From an uncultured Paracoccaceae bacterium (GTDB taxonomy: Bacteria > Pseudomonadota > Alphaproteobacteria > Rhodobacterales > Rhodobacteraceae), in the NCBI GenBank assembly GCA_947492825.1, contig CANLNT010000002.1, positions 256,501-320,500 of the forward strand: 64,000 nt of DNA, in the 5' to 3' direction. Every line of letters starts with the position of its first letter. Within the stretch, counting starts at the first letter, position 1. The notes under the pieces were generated by a model. It saw only the letters and a list, made by a program, of their open reading frames with translations, did no database searches and had not been told where the DNA came from. This document shows positions 8,186 to 16,710 of the stretch, one piece after another. Both the position numbers and the translations under genes were made by a program.

Positions 8186-9369
8186 CCATGATCTATGATG
8201 TTGTTGTCGTAGGCGGCGGCCCCGCAGGTGCCACCGCGGCAGAGGACCTCGTCCGCTCCGGTCATACCGTCGCGATGCTGGACCGTGACGGGCGGATCAA
8301 GCCCTGTGGCGGCGCAATCCCGCCGCGTCTGATTGCAGACTTTTTCATCCCCGATGAACAGCTTGTTGCCAAGGTGAACACCGCGCGGATGATCTCGCCC
8401 ACGCAGCGCCACGTCGATATCCCGATTGAAAACGGCTTTGTCGGCATGGTGGACCGCGAACATTTTGATCCATTCCTGCGCCAACGCGCGGTGGATGCAG
8501 GCGCACATCGTTACACCGGCACCTTTACAAAGATTGAACGCGACGCGCAGGGCACGCATGTGGTGTTCCGCGACAAGATCAGCGGCAACCCGCAGCGCCT
8601 GACCGCCAAGCTGGTGATCGGGGCCGATGGTGCCCGGTCAAACGTCGCCAAGGCCGAAGTGCCGGGGGGCGACAAAATCCCTTACGTCATTGCTTATCAT
8701 GAGATTATCGAGGCACCGGCCAAGACCGAAGCCTACGACCCCAAACGCTGCGACGTGATCTATGATGGTCAGATCAGCCCGGATTTCTATGGCTGGATTT
8801 TCCCGCACGGCGGGCAGGCCAGTATCGGTATGGGGTCAATGGTCAAAAGCGTAGATGTAAAGGAGGCAACAGCCAGCCTGCGGGCCACCGCAGGCCTGTC
8901 TGAATGCAAGACGATCCGCCGCGAAGGCGCGCCTATCCCGCTGAAACCTTTGGACAAATGGGACAATGGTAAGGACGTGGTCCTGGCCGGCGATGCCGCC
9001 GGGGTGGTCGCGCCATCATCAGGCGAAGGCATTTATTACGCGATGGTTGGGGGCCGTGTTGCGGCCACAGCTGCGGCGGCCACTTTGGCCTCTGGCAGGG
9101 CGAAAGATTTGCAATTGGCGCGCAAATTGTTCATGCGCGAGCACAAGCAGGTTTTCCGGGTTCTTGGTGCGATGCAAAACGCCTACTACAAGTCAGATGA
9201 ACGGCGCGAAAGGTTTGTTTCGCTTTGCCACGACATCGACGTGCAGCGCCTGACGTTCGAGGCCTACATGAACAAAAAGCTTGTGAAATCAAGGCCTTTG
9301 GCGCACCTGAAAATCGGGATCAAGAACCTAGCCCATCTGACGGGCCTTGTGTCGGTGCTGCGGACATGA
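8182..9369 (+). CDS. bchP: Geranylgeranyl reductase (bacteriochlorophyll pathway)
   Basis: A 395-aa FAD-dependent reductase that hydrogenates the geranylgeranyl tail of bacteriochlorophyll to phytyl. An N-terminal FAD-binding motif VVVVGGGPAGATAAEDL spans residues ~5-21. GADGARSNVAKAEV (~149-162) and the second FAD site VVLAGDAAGVVAPSSGEGIYYAM (~268-290, given in part) are typical. It overlaps the PucC-like gene by 4 nt (ATGA) and idi by 4 nt, so the four genes form one translationally coupled operon. Confidence 0.95.
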   Translation: MTMIYDVVVVGGGPAGATAAEDLVRSGHTVAMLDRDGRIKPCGGAIPPRLIADFFIPDEQLVAKVNTARMISPTQRHVDIPIENGFVGMVDREHFDPFLRQRAVDAGAHRYTGTFTKIERDAQGTHVVFRDKISGNPQRLTAKLVIGADGARSNVAKAEVPGGDKIPYVIAYHEIIEAPAKTEAYDPKRCDVIYDGQISPDFYGWIFPHGGQASIGMGSMVKSVDVKEATASLRATAGLSECKTIRREGAPIPLKPLDKWDNGKDVVLAGDAAGVVAPSSGEGIYYAMVGGRVAATAAAATLASGRAKDLQLARKLFMREHKQVFRVLGAMQNAYYKSDERRERFVSLCHDIDVQRLTFEAYMNKKLVKSRPLAHLKIGIKNLAHLTGLVSVLRT

Positions 9370-9899
9370 CGATCATGATCCCGGCCTGGGTCAATGGCAC
9401 ACTCCAACCGGTTGAAAAGCTGGAAGCGCATCAAAAAGGGCTGCGGCATCTGGCAGTCAGCGTCTTTGTGATGAGCCGTGGAAAGGTCCTGATCCAGCAG
9501 CGTGCGATGGGCAAATACCACACCCCCGGCCTGTGGGCGAACACCTGCTGCACCCACCCCGCCTGGAACGAAGACCCGGCCAAATGCGCCGTGCGGCGGC
9601 TGGATGAAGAGTTAGGAATCAAGGGGTTACATCCCGCCTACCGCGAAAAGGTGGAGTATCGTGCGGATGTGGGAAATGGCCTGACAGAACACGAAGTGGT
9701 CGAGATTTTCGTGGCTGAAGCTCCCGATGATCTGACGCTGGACTTGAACCCAGAAGAGGTGATGGCGGTGCGTTGGGTGAACTATTATGACCTGTCCGCT
9801 GACGTGGCGCGACACCCTGAAAATTATACCCCCTGGCTGCAGATTTATCTGGCCAAACACACCGATGCGATCCTGGGCGAGATGGCGCGCACCGGCTGA
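9366..9899 (+). CDS. idi: Isopentenyl-diphosphate delta-isomerase, type 1
   Basis: A 177-aa Nudix-fold enzyme that interconverts IPP and DMAPP. The start is the ATG at 9366 overlapping the bchP stop; the longer open frame upstream is not used. The active-site cysteine region WANTCCTHPAWNED (~59-72), the Nudix-like RRLDEELGIKG (~78-88) and the acidic YRADVGNGLTEHEVVEIF segment are all present. As last gene of the bchG operon and neighbour of dxs, it supplies DMAPP for the prenyl tail and carotenoids. Confidence 0.95.
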   Translation: MTIMIPAWVNGTLQPVEKLEAHQKGLRHLAVSVFVMSRGKVLIQQRAMGKYHTPGLWANTCCTHPAWNEDPAKCAVRRLDEELGIKGLHPAYREKVEYRADVGNGLTEHEVVEIFVAEAPDDLTLDLNPEEVMAVRWVNYYDLSADVARHPENYTPWLQIYLAKHTDAILGEMARTG

Positions 9900-10249
9900 T
9901 CCGGGACATGCACAAAGCATACACATCCCATACACAACCCATGCATCAAAACGTCAGAATGCGCGCCAACAGCAAACAGCGCGCGCAGACCAATGCGCGT
10001 GTCTTTCGGTGCTAAAACCCGTCGCCAGCCCGCCGCGTGCTGCCCCGATACCAAGCTAACTAACGACAAATAAAAGATAACTTTTGCACGTGTCGGACGT
10101 TTTGCGTTGCGCATCTGGCAAAGCCGCGCACCCAGCAGCAAGCTAATCCAGGTCAGCAGTTGTGCCCCAATAGGTAATCAAGCGGTAACGTTTAGGCAAA
10201 GCACCGCACGGTGGGTGCTGTCGGGCAGCGGGACGCGCCCAAGCCCGGC
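9900..10249. other. 350-bp gap between convergent idi and dxs
   Basis: No gene with coding character was found. The first half is unusually rich in CA dinucleotides (cacaaagcatacacatccc and following) and the middle is A-rich. The only structure noted is the small inverted repeat at 10200-10219 near the dxs end. No PpsR-type palindrome was seen. Confidence 0.6.
10200..10219 (-). terminator. Weak hairpin downstream of dxs
   Basis: AGCACC and GGTGCT form a 6-bp stem with an 8-nt loop, 31 nt after the dxs stop codon in the dxs direction. There is no real T run (TTTGCC follows), so termination by this hairpin is only a possibility. Confidence 0.35.
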
Positions 10250-12163
10250 CTAAGCCTTGGAGGTGACGCGGGTCATGTCGACACCGGCGGCCTGCATCGC
10301 GGTGGCTGCGATGTCGGTCGCGGTCATGCCTGCGTCGGCGTACATCGCATCCGGTGCGGCCTGATCTATGAAACGGTCGGGCAGTGTGACGGTGCGGATC
10401 TGGCAGCGGCCATCCAGAAGGCCATCGTTGGCCAGATCATGCAGCACCATCGCGCCAAAGCCGCCGCGCGCGCCTTGTTCGATCGTCACCACCGCGCGGT
10501 GGTTGCGCACCAACTGCCGGATCAGATCCCGGTCGAGCGGCTTGGCAAAGCGGGCGTCGGCAATGGTGACGTCGATGCCCTGCATTTCCAACAGATCCGC
10601 GGCCTTGCGGCATTCGCCCAGATGCGCGCCAAAGGACAAAAGTGCGATGTCTGATCCTTCTTGCACGATCCGGCCCTTGCCAATCTCGATCAGCGCGCCG
10701 CGGTCGGGCATGGTCACGCCTTCGCCTTCGCCACGGGGGTAGCGAAAGGCGATAGGGCCATCGTCGTAGGCGGCGGCAGTGCGGACCATGTGCATCAGCT
10801 CTGCCTCGTCACTGGCGGCCATAACCACCATGTTGGGCAGCGCCGAAAGGTAGCCGATGTCAAAGGCACCGGCATGGGTAGGGCCATCGGCACCGACAAG
10901 ACCCGCGCGGTCGATGGCAAAGCGGACGGGCAGGTTTTGCAAAGCCACGTCATGCACGATCTGGTCGTAACCGCGTTGCAGGAAGGTCGAGTAGATCGCG
11001 CAGAAGGGTCTCAGCCCTGATGCGGCCATCCCGGCGGCAAAGGTCACGCCGTGCTGTTCGGCAATGCCCACGTCATGGACACGGGACGCGAAACGCTTGG
11101 CCATGATGTCGACGCCGGTGCCAGAGGGCATCGCGGCGGTGACGGCGACGATCCTCGGGTCATGTTCAGCCTCTTCCGTAAGGGCGTGACCGAAGACAGA
11201 TGTGTAGCTGGGCGCATTCGGCCGCTTTTTGGGCTGTTCGCCTGTGTTAGGGTCGAATTTCCCGACGCCGTGACCGCAATCTGCCGCGTTTTCAGCAGGT
11301 GCAAAGCCTTTGCCCTTGGTGGTACAGACATGGATCAGCACAGGGCCGGTGGCGCGGGTACGGGCGGCGCGCAGCACTGGCAAAAGCTGCGACATGTCGT
11401 GCCCGTCGATGGGGCCGACGTAGGAAAAGCCAAGCTCTTCAAACAATGTGCCGGAATTGCCCGGTGCTGCCCCGGTCACCAACTGCCGCGCGCGGCGGGC
11501 GTGGTCACGCAATGGGCCGGGCAAGGCGGCCTCGAACCCTTCGGCCATCTTGTGCATCTCTCCCAAGGGCGAGGCATAGAGGCTGGAAAGGTATTTCGAC
11601 ATCGCGCCCACGGGCGGGGCGATCGACATCTCATTGTCGTTGAGGATCACGAACATCCGCCGGCCTTCGGCACCTGCGTTGTTGAGCGCCTCATAGGCCA
11701 TGCCCGCGCTGATCGACCCATCACCGATGACAGCAATCGCATCGCCTGTGTCCATGCCTTCGTCGCGGCCAAGGGTGAAGCCAAGTGCTGCAGAAATCGA
11801 GGTGGAGGAATGCGCCGCGCCAAAGGGGTCATAAACGCTTTCGGCGCGCTTGGTGAAGCCGGACAGCCCGCCCTCTTGCCGCAGGGTGCGCATTTGATCG
11901 CGACGGCCGGTCAGCACCTTGTGCGGATAGCACTGGTGGCCCACGTCCCAGACCAGTTTGTCGCGCGGGGTGTCAAAGACAGCGTGGATCGCCACGGCAA
12001 GCTCTACCACGCCCAGGGACGACCCAAGGTGGCCGCCGGTCACTGACACCGCGTCGATCACCTCGGCGCGTAATTCGTCCGACAGGGTTGCCAGATCGGT
12101 GTCTGTCAGTGCGCGCAAGTCTGCGGGATAGTTGACGCGGTCAAGTGTTGGGGTCGGGATCAT
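10250..12163 (-). CDS. dxs: 1-deoxy-D-xylulose-5-phosphate synthase, puf-linked copy
   Basis: A 637-aa thiamine-diphosphate enzyme that condenses pyruvate and glyceraldehyde-3-phosphate in the first step of the MEP pathway. The start chosen is ATG 12163 ([10 protein letters not shown]); the 13 upstream codons lack family similarity. The [21 protein letters not shown] motif, ThDP-binding [16 protein letters not shown], catalytic His in [11 protein letters not shown] and the transketolase C-terminal half ([15 protein letters not shown]) are present. It follows pufX on the same strand after a run of hairpins. A second full-length copy lies at 55055-56968. Confidence 0.95.
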   Translation of the reverse strand: MIPTPTLDRVNYPADLRALTDTDLATLSDELRAEVIDAVSVTGGHLGSSLGVVELAVAIHAVFDTPRDKLVWDVGHQCYPHKVLTGRRDQMRTLRQEGGLSGFTKRAESVYDPFGAAHSSTSISAALGFTLGRDEGMDTGDAIAVIGDGSISAGMAYEALNNAGAEGRRMFVILNDNEMSIAPPVGAMSKYLSSLYASPLGEMHKMAEGFEAALPGPLRDHARRARQLVTGAAPGNSGTLFEELGFSYVGPIDGHDMSQLLPVLRAARTRATGPVLIHVCTTKGKGFAPAENAADCGHGVGKFDPNTGEQPKKRPNAPSYTSVFGHALTEEAEHDPRIVAVTAAMPSGTGVDIMAKRFASRVHDVGIAEQHGVTFAAGMAASGLRPFCAIYSTFLQRGYDQIVHDVALQNLPVRFAIDRAGLVGADGPTHAGAFDIGYLSALPNMVVMAASDEAELMHMVRTAAAYDDGPIAFRYPRGEGEGVTMPDRGALIEIGKGRIVQEGSDIALLSFGAHLGECRKAADLLEMQGIDVTIADARFAKPLDRDLIRQLVRNHRAVVTIEQGARGGFGAMVLHDLANDGLLDGRCQIRTVTLPDRFIDQAAPDAMYADAGMTATDIAATAMQAAGVDMTRVTSKA

Positions 12164-12228
12164 GGCAGCCTCCGCCGGTGAAAAAAGCGCGCCGCAACCC
12201 AAGGTGTGACCCTAAGTTGCGACGCGCG

Positions 12229-12303
12229 TTCCTGTAGCCAACAGGAAGGGAACTGGGGTGCCAGAGGCGCCCCGTGACCGGGCCCACCAGGGAGGGTGGC
12301 CCG
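12229..12303 (-). terminator. Three consecutive hairpins 3' of the puf operon
   Basis: In the puf direction the gap after pufX has three stems. The first, at 12279-12303, is CGGGCCCACC/GGTGGCCCG with a 6-nt loop and one bulge. The second, at 12255-12273, is GGGGTGCC/GGCGCCCC with loop AGA and one G-T pair. The third, at 12229-12247, is TTCCTGT/ACAGGAA with loop AGCCA. The second is followed by a pyrimidine-rich stretch. Such 3' stems stop transcription and protect puf mRNA from 3' exonucleases. Some readthrough into dxs is possible. Confidence 0.65.
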
Positions 12304-12351
12304 ATGGCAGAAGATACGGGCCGCGTCGCGCACCGCCCGCACCTATGGGGG

Positions 12352-12588
12352 TCAGACCGTGATGACCGTGACCGGGACGGTCAGGGCGGACCACGGTGTG
12401 GGGTCAGATGCATCGCGGCTTTCAGGGGGCAGCGCCCGTCCGATGCCTGCGATCACCGCAATCACCAGCCACAGGGCCAAGCAGAAGATGGCGGCATATC
12501 CCGCCCCCTTGAGCATCAGATAGGTGATGTCGGCTGACAGCCGGGACCGTTCTGCCCGGCCGAGGATGTTCATCTTTTCGTCGCTCAT
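12352..12588 (-). CDS. pufX: PufX, RC-LH1 core complex protein
   Basis: A 78-aa single-span protein directly downstream of pufM (16-nt gap). Its centre LMLKGAGYAAIFCLALWLVI followed by AVIAGIGRALP (residues ~24-54) has the PufX signature: a KGAG(W/Y) entry to the helix, small residues along the helix, and GR-x-LP at its end. PufX opens the LH1 ring and allows quinone exchange. The start at 12588 (MSDEK) is preferred because AGGA lies 8 nt upstream; two in-frame ATGs lie just before it. Length is close to the ~80 aa of Rhodobacter PufX. Sequence conservation in this family is always low, so the call leans on motif plus position. Confidence 0.85.
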   Translation of the reverse strand: MSDEKMNILGRAERSRLSADITYLMLKGAGYAAIFCLALWLVIAVIAGIGRALPPESRDASDPTPWSALTVPVTVITV

Positions 12589-12604
12589 CATCATCGTCCT
12601 TTCA

Positions 12605-13534
12605 TCAACGGTCCAACGGCGCATAGCCGTGGTCTTGGGCCCAGACGTACCAGTTATCGACCACCGTGCCGGTCAGCAGGATGCCGATGCCGCCGGTCAG
12701 CGTTGTCAGCACCGCAAACCACCACGCCCATCGGTGGATGCCTTCCATTGTGGCGTTGAAGCCCATGGTCCAGCGCCAGAACAGGGCGGCCCGTTCGGTG
12801 GCGGTACCCCGGTCGACGATCTGTTCGATCTCGCGCTCGCCGCCAAAGCGGCTGACCGCGAGGATCGTGGCCCCGTGCATCGCAAACAGCAGGGCAGAGC
12901 CATAGAGGAACGCAATGCTGAGCGCGTGGAAGGGGTTGTAGAACAGGTTGCCGTGGGTGATCGAAAAGAGGTTGGTCCAGTCGAGGTGGCTGAACACGCC
13001 ATAGGGGACCATTTCCGACCAGTCGCCCATCAGGATCGGGCGGAAGAGGCCCAGCACCAGAAACAGCCAGATGGCAGAGGCAAAGGCCCAGGCGACGTGT
13101 TTGCCCATGCCGAGTGCTTCAGCCCGCAGGTAGGTGCGGACCCACCACGTCATGACCGAGATCAGCAGAAAGAAGCTGGCGATCATGAAGTAGCCGCCGT
13201 CATCCATAGGTGGCATCGACAGTCCATAGCCCGGTGAGGGCGGATCAAGCGAGAGCCAGAACAGATCCCGCAGGAAAATCGCGGGGCTATAGTCAGCCTG
13301 CGCCCAGAAAGCGAGGCCCACCATCAGGAACCAGACCAGCCCCGTCGCAAGCGAGATCAGCCCGAAGGACCCCAGATAGACCGGGCCAAGTTGTGCGTTG
13401 CCAAAAAGGCCCGCCAGCTTGGAAAACCCGGTTGTCGTGCCGCGTTCGATGGCGCTGCCATCGTGTGCATCCACACCCATTTCGGCGGGTCCCTGGACCT
13501 GAACCTGGGTGAAAATATTCTGATATTCAGCCAT
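12605..13534 (-). CDS. pufM: Photosynthetic reaction centre subunit M
   Basis: A 309-aa five-helix membrane protein that binds the special pair, bacteriopheophytin and quinone QA with PufL. Expected ligands are visible: H183 (special-pair region, FSHLDW), H203, H220, E235 and H267 (non-haem iron ligands), each one higher than the usual numbering because Met is counted. [19 protein letters not shown] is typical. It lies 14 nt after pufL in the pufQBALMX operon. Confidence 0.98.
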   Translation of the reverse strand: MAEYQNIFTQVQVQGPAEMGVDAHDGSAIERGTTTGFSKLAGLFGNAQLGPVYLGSFGLISLATGLVWFLMVGLAFWAQADYSPAIFLRDLFWLSLDPPSPGYGLSMPPMDDGGYFMIASFFLLISVMTWWVRTYLRAEALGMGKHVAWAFASAIWLFLVLGLFRPILMGDWSEMVPYGVFSHLDWTNLFSITHGNLFYNPFHALSIAFLYGSALLFAMHGATILAVSRFGGEREIEQIVDRGTATERAALFWRWTMGFNATMEGIHRWAWWFAVLTTLTGGIGILLTGTVVDNWYVWAQDHGYAPLDR

Positions 13535-13548
13535 TTTTCATGTCCTCC

Positions 13549-14379
13549 TTACAGGTCCACCCACCAGGGCAGCTCGTAATACCAATCCCACCAGATGATC
13601 CATTCGTCGAACCAGATGGTGCCGGAAATGACGATGCAGATCGCTGACCACAGGCCCGCATTCAGCGCCAGGAACAGGCCCAGACGGTGGATGCCAAGTG
13701 GCCCGATGGAGTAGCCGATCAGATCGCGGAAATAGGTGTCTTCGTGGTCGGGCGATTTGATCTCCTGCCCCTTGCCGGGGTTGACCGCCGAGAGCACCAG
13801 CGACCCGTGCAGCGCCAGCGCCAGACAGGTGGTGAAAAAGAAGGTGATCGCCACCATATGCGCGGGGTTGTAGTGGAAGTTGCCATAGGCGTAGCCCACG
13901 TTGTTCACCCAATCGAGGTGGCTGAAGATGCCATAGGGGAATGCGTGCCCCCAGGCCCCCATCAACACCGGCCGGATCACCACAAGGGTGACATAGGCCA
14001 GGATCGCCACGGAGAACGCGAACGGCACGTGATAACCGATGCCCAGCTTGCGGCAAATCTCGACCTCGCGCAGCGCCCAACTGACAAAGGCGCCAATCGC
14101 GCAGATCGTGATGATCTGCCATAACCCGCCTTCCAGCAGCGGTGCCGCACCCAACCCGTATTCCAGCGCCGGCGGATCAATCGAGATCAGCCAGGGGTTC
14201 CATGTTGGCCCCTGCGAGGCGCCGTAAAAGATCAGGATGGTGCCAAGCACGGCAAAAAAGAATGTCGTGACCCCGAAGAAGCCCACATAAAAGGGCCCCA
14301 CCCAAAAGTCGAACATGTCGCCGCCGATCAGCGTCCCACCACGGACCCGGTATTTTCTTTCGAAGCTGAGCTGTGCCAT
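13549..14379 (-). CDS. pufL: Photosynthetic reaction centre subunit L
   Basis: A 276-aa five-helix subunit of the reaction centre. The start at 14379 ([11 protein letters not shown]) is chosen over the upstream Met because GGAGAAGAAG lies just before it. Cofactor ligands H154 and H174 (bacteriochlorophylls) and H191 and H231 (iron) are present, as are E213 and D214, the proton-delivery pair of the QB site. [13 protein letters not shown] and [15 protein letters not shown] are family hallmarks. A long leader with an 11-bp hairpin separates it from pufA. Confidence 0.98.
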   Translation of the reverse strand: MAQLSFERKYRVRGGTLIGGDMFDFWVGPFYVGFFGVTTFFFAVLGTILIFYGASQGPTWNPWLISIDPPALEYGLGAAPLLEGGLWQIITICAIGAFVSWALREVEICRKLGIGYHVPFAFSVAILAYVTLVVIRPVLMGAWGHAFPYGIFSHLDWVNNVGYAYGNFHYNPAHMVAITFFFTTCLALALHGSLVLSAVNPGKGQEIKSPDHEDTYFRDLIGYSIGPLGIHRLGLFLALNAGLWSAICIVISGTIWFDEWIIWWDWYYELPWWVDL

Positions 14380-14445
14380 CTTCTTCTCCATTCATGGACA
14401 GGGCCGGTCCCGTGGGGTGTCCTGTCGTCTAGCGTCGTGTGGTTT

Positions 14446-14474
14446 GCTATGGGCGGACCAGGCCCGCCCATAGC
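14446..14474 (-). terminator. pufA-pufL intercistronic hairpin
   Basis: Perfect 11-bp inverted repeat GCTATGGGCGG / CCGCCCATAGC with a 7-nt loop, 28 nt after the pufA stop and 67 nt before pufL. In Rhodobacter a stem at this position stabilises the 3' end of pufBA mRNA, giving much more antenna than reaction-centre product. Conserved position and perfect pairing support the same role here. Confidence 0.85.
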
Positions 14475-14502
14475 GATCTTGTCCAAGCGTTACGCCCGGT
14501 TC

Positions 14503-14658
14503 CTATTGCGCGCCAAAGGCCAGCTGGAACCAGTTGGTGCCCTCGTTGCTGAGCAGGACGAGGTGAATCATCGCTGCCAGCAGGAAAAGGAACACGCCCT
14601 GTGCCACGAAAACGCGGCGCGGGTCGAAGATCAGCCAGATCTTGTAGAACTGTGCCAT
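14503..14658 (-). CDS. pufA: Light-harvesting 1 alpha chain
   Basis: A 51-aa antenna polypeptide, found by translating between the hairpin and pufB. It starts [20 protein letters not shown] and has one membrane span. H32 in [10 protein letters not shown] is the bacteriochlorophyll ligand, and W43 (EGTNWFQ) lies near the periplasmic end. The C-terminal tail is about seven residues shorter than in R. sphaeroides LH1 alpha. A good Shine-Dalgarno (AAAGGAAC) precedes the ATG, 16 nt after pufB. Confidence 0.96.
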   Translation of the reverse strand: MAQFYKIWLIFDPRRVFVAQGVFLFLLAAMIHLVLLSNEGTNWFQLAFGAQ

Positions 14659-14674
14659 TGCTTACGTTCCTTTC

Positions 14675-14830
14675 TTACCAAGAGAACCAGGGCAGTTGGA
14701 TGTACGTCAGCACATGGGCAACGACTGCGATCATCGTGAAGATCCACAGTCCGCTCATGTAGACTGAGTGCAATTCCTGCGCCTGCTCGTCTGTGAGACC
14801 TGTGAAAGACAGGTCACTTCTATCAGCCAT
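14675..14830 (-). CDS. pufB: Light-harvesting 1 beta chain
   Basis: A 51-aa LH1 beta polypeptide. The N-terminus [20 protein letters not shown] is nearly that of Rhodobacter PufB. The ligand H39 sits in AVVAHVLTY and the C-terminal Trp motif is LPWFSW. One membrane helix spans roughly residues 24-45. It is preceded by GGAGACAAGA and by two hairpins in the pufQ-pufB gap. Confidence 0.97.
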   Translation of the reverse strand: MADRSDLSFTGLTDEQAQELHSVYMSGLWIFTMIAVVAHVLTYIQLPWFSW

Positions 14831-14855
14831 TCTTGTCTCCAATTATGAACTGACG

Positions 14856-14900
14856 CCGCAGAGCCCCTGCGGCCGGGTATTGACAGGGGAGAGCCCCCTG
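14856..14900 (-). other. Two hairpins in the pufQ-pufB leader
   Basis: CCGCAG/CTGCGG (14856-14872, loop of 5) and CAGGGG/CCCCTG (14884-14900, loop of 5) lie between pufQ and pufB. On pufBA mRNA they would form 5' stems, matching the idea of a processed, stable antenna transcript bracketed by this leader and the 3' hairpin at 14446-14474. Confidence 0.6.
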
Positions 14901-14949
14901 CCCTGATCCACCGCACCCGAAAGCATGGCGAATGTCGCATTTCAGCGCC

Positions 14950-15177
14950 TCAGGCACTGAAAATCTGTGGTGTTATGATCCGGGCTTGCGTCCAGGCCTT
15001 GGCGAATGGTCCCTTGGCCGGCAGCTTCATCTGGCGCATTGCCGACAGGCCCCACGTCAGGATCGCCAGCGGCAGGGTCGCCAGGAAGATGATCGCGAAA
15101 TAAGCGTAGTACTCGCGCTTGGGCGGTGCGGTGCGCGTGCGCGATGGCACGTCCACGTCGCTGGTGAAATCTGTCAT
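14950..15177 (-). CDS. pufQ: PufQ, bacteriochlorophyll biosynthesis/assembly factor
   Basis: A 75-aa protein starting 4 nt inside the bchZ end (ATGA overlap) with a strong GGAGGACAG site. One membrane helix lies at roughly residues 24-44 ([20 protein letters not shown]), followed by a basic tail [20 protein letters not shown]. PufQ is needed for normal bacteriochlorophyll levels and is thought to handle pigment intermediates. Position at the head of puf and the single-span pattern support the call. Confidence 0.9.
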   Translation of the reverse strand: MTDFTSDVDVPSRTRTAPPKREYYAYFAIIFLATLPLAILTWGLSAMRQMKLPAKGPFAKAWTQARIITPQIFSA

Positions 15178-16634
15178 TTCTGTCCTCCCGTTGATGTCTC
15201 TAATGTCTCGACCGTCTGCAGGACCACGCGGTCACTGCCTGCGTCGAGGGCCGCCCGTTCGGCGGCGTCCCGCAGCGTTTTCGCCGCGGAAATGCGTGTC
15301 AGGATCGGGTGTGTTGCCACGATCTCATCCAGTTTGGCCTGGGCATCTGCGTCCCACGGCATGTCGCGCCGCAGCGGTGTCAGGGTCGCATCGGTGGCGT
15401 CCATGTCAGAGGCCAGTGGCAGGATGTGAAACAGGCTGTCGAAAAGGCCATTGCAGACCTCTTGCAGAACATAAGTCGCCCCGGCGTAGCCCATGAAGGG
15501 CGTGCCAGTCGCGCGCCTGATCGCGGCACCGGGGAAGCTGGCGGGGATGAAGCTGGGGCTGGGGCCGTGGCCCGCCTTGGTTTCTGCCAGATACATTTTT
15601 TCGTTGATCGACCCCATCAGGATCAGGGGTTTCTTGCTGTGCACAAGGTTGCGCACCTCGTCGTTGTTGGTCTTGGCCCCGCGACAGCGCGCGACGGCAA
15701 AGGCGCAGGGGAAACCCAGATCGCCCTCAAGATAATGGCGCACGCCACGGGCGTAGGTTTCATTGGCGACGATGCCGAATTCGGCGGTGGCAAAGAAATC
15801 CTGCGTGACCGAACGCCACAAATCCCAGACCGGTTTGATGGTCGAGTGCTTTTCGCGTTCGATGAAGGGCTCAGGGTCAAGGCCGGTCAGCTCGCCCAGT
15901 TTGCGCAGAAACTTGGTGGTGCTGTCGATGCCAAAGGGGGCCTGCAGGTAGGGCTTGCCCAGGCATTCGGCCAGCCCGCGGCCAAACTCGCGGTACATGC
16001 AGATGTTTACGTCCGCATTCACCAGATTGCGCATTTCAGCCAGATGCGCGCCCAGCGGCATGACCATATTGACCTCTGCCCCAATGCCTTCGACCAAGCG
16101 CCGGATTTCCGCCAGATCAGACGGCATGTTGAATGTGCCGTACATCGGCCCAAGGATGTTGACGCGGGGGGGCGCATCATCGGGGCGCTTCTTCTCGGGC
16201 GGCATCCGACCCTTGGTCATGCCGAATTCGGTGAAAATCCACGTCATCGCGCGGTCGGCGCATTCCCATTGATCCTCATCAATGGTGCGCGGCAGGAAAC
16301 GCTGGATGTTGGTGCCTTGCGGCGTCACGCCGCCGCCAATCATCTCGGCAATCGACCCGGTGACGACCACCGCGGGCAAGGCGGGATCAAGCACGTTCCA
16401 CGCGCGTTTCATCGCCTCTTCGGTGCCTTCGCCCATCTCGGTCTCACCCAGACCGGTGACAACGATGGGCAGCTCATGCGGGGGCAAGCCGTCCGTGTAG
16501 TGCAATACAGAAGTCACGGGCAGATTTTCGCAGCCGACGGGGCCGTCAATCACCACTTGCAGGCCTTTGACGGCGCAGAAGGCATAGACAGCGCCCCAAT
16601 ATCCGCCTGCACGGTCGTGATCGGTGATCAGCAT
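15174..16634 (-). CDS. bchZ: Chlorophyllide a reductase subunit Z
   Basis: A 486-aa nitrogenase-like catalytic subunit of chlorophyllide a oxidoreductase, which reduces ring B of the macrocycle with BchY and BchX. The start at 16634 ([19 protein letters not shown]) matches the family and is preceded by GGAGGGTG; the nine upstream codons are discarded. The conserved [20 protein letters not shown] segment (~31-50) contains the cysteine region. It overlaps pufQ by 4 nt. Confidence 0.97.
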   Translation of the reverse strand: MLITDHDRAGGYWGAVYAFCAVKGLQVVIDGPVGCENLPVTSVLHYTDGLPPHELPIVVTGLGETEMGEGTEEAMKRAWNVLDPALPAVVVTGSIAEMIGGGVTPQGTNIQRFLPRTIDEDQWECADRAMTWIFTEFGMTKGRMPPEKKRPDDAPPRVNILGPMYGTFNMPSDLAEIRRLVEGIGAEVNMVMPLGAHLAEMRNLVNADVNICMYREFGRGLAECLGKPYLQAPFGIDSTTKFLRKLGELTGLDPEPFIEREKHSTIKPVWDLWRSVTQDFFATAEFGIVANETYARGVRHYLEGDLGFPCAFAVARCRGAKTNNDEVRNLVHSKKPLILMGSINEKMYLAETKAGHGPSPSFIPASFPGAAIRRATGTPFMGYAGATYVLQEVCNGLFDSLFHILPLASDMDATDATLTPLRRDMPWDADAQAKLDEIVATHPILTRISAAKTLRDAAERAALDAGSDRVVLQTVETLETSTGGQK

Positions 16635-16658
16635 AGCGCACCCTCCGACCGGCGGGGG

Positions 16659-16707
16659 CAAATCTTCGTCAAAGATTTGGGGGTGGCGAATATTCGACGA
16701 ATATTCG
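16659..16707 (-). other. Paired inverted repeats between bchY and bchZ
   Basis: CAAATCTT/AAGATTTG with a 5-nt loop (16659-16679), and two copies of the palindrome CGAATATTCG one base apart (16687-16707). Both fall in the 76-nt gap inside the bchXYZ transcript. They could act as mRNA processing or stabilising stems, or be small mobile-type palindromes. Confidence 0.65.
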
Positions 16708-16710
16708 GGG

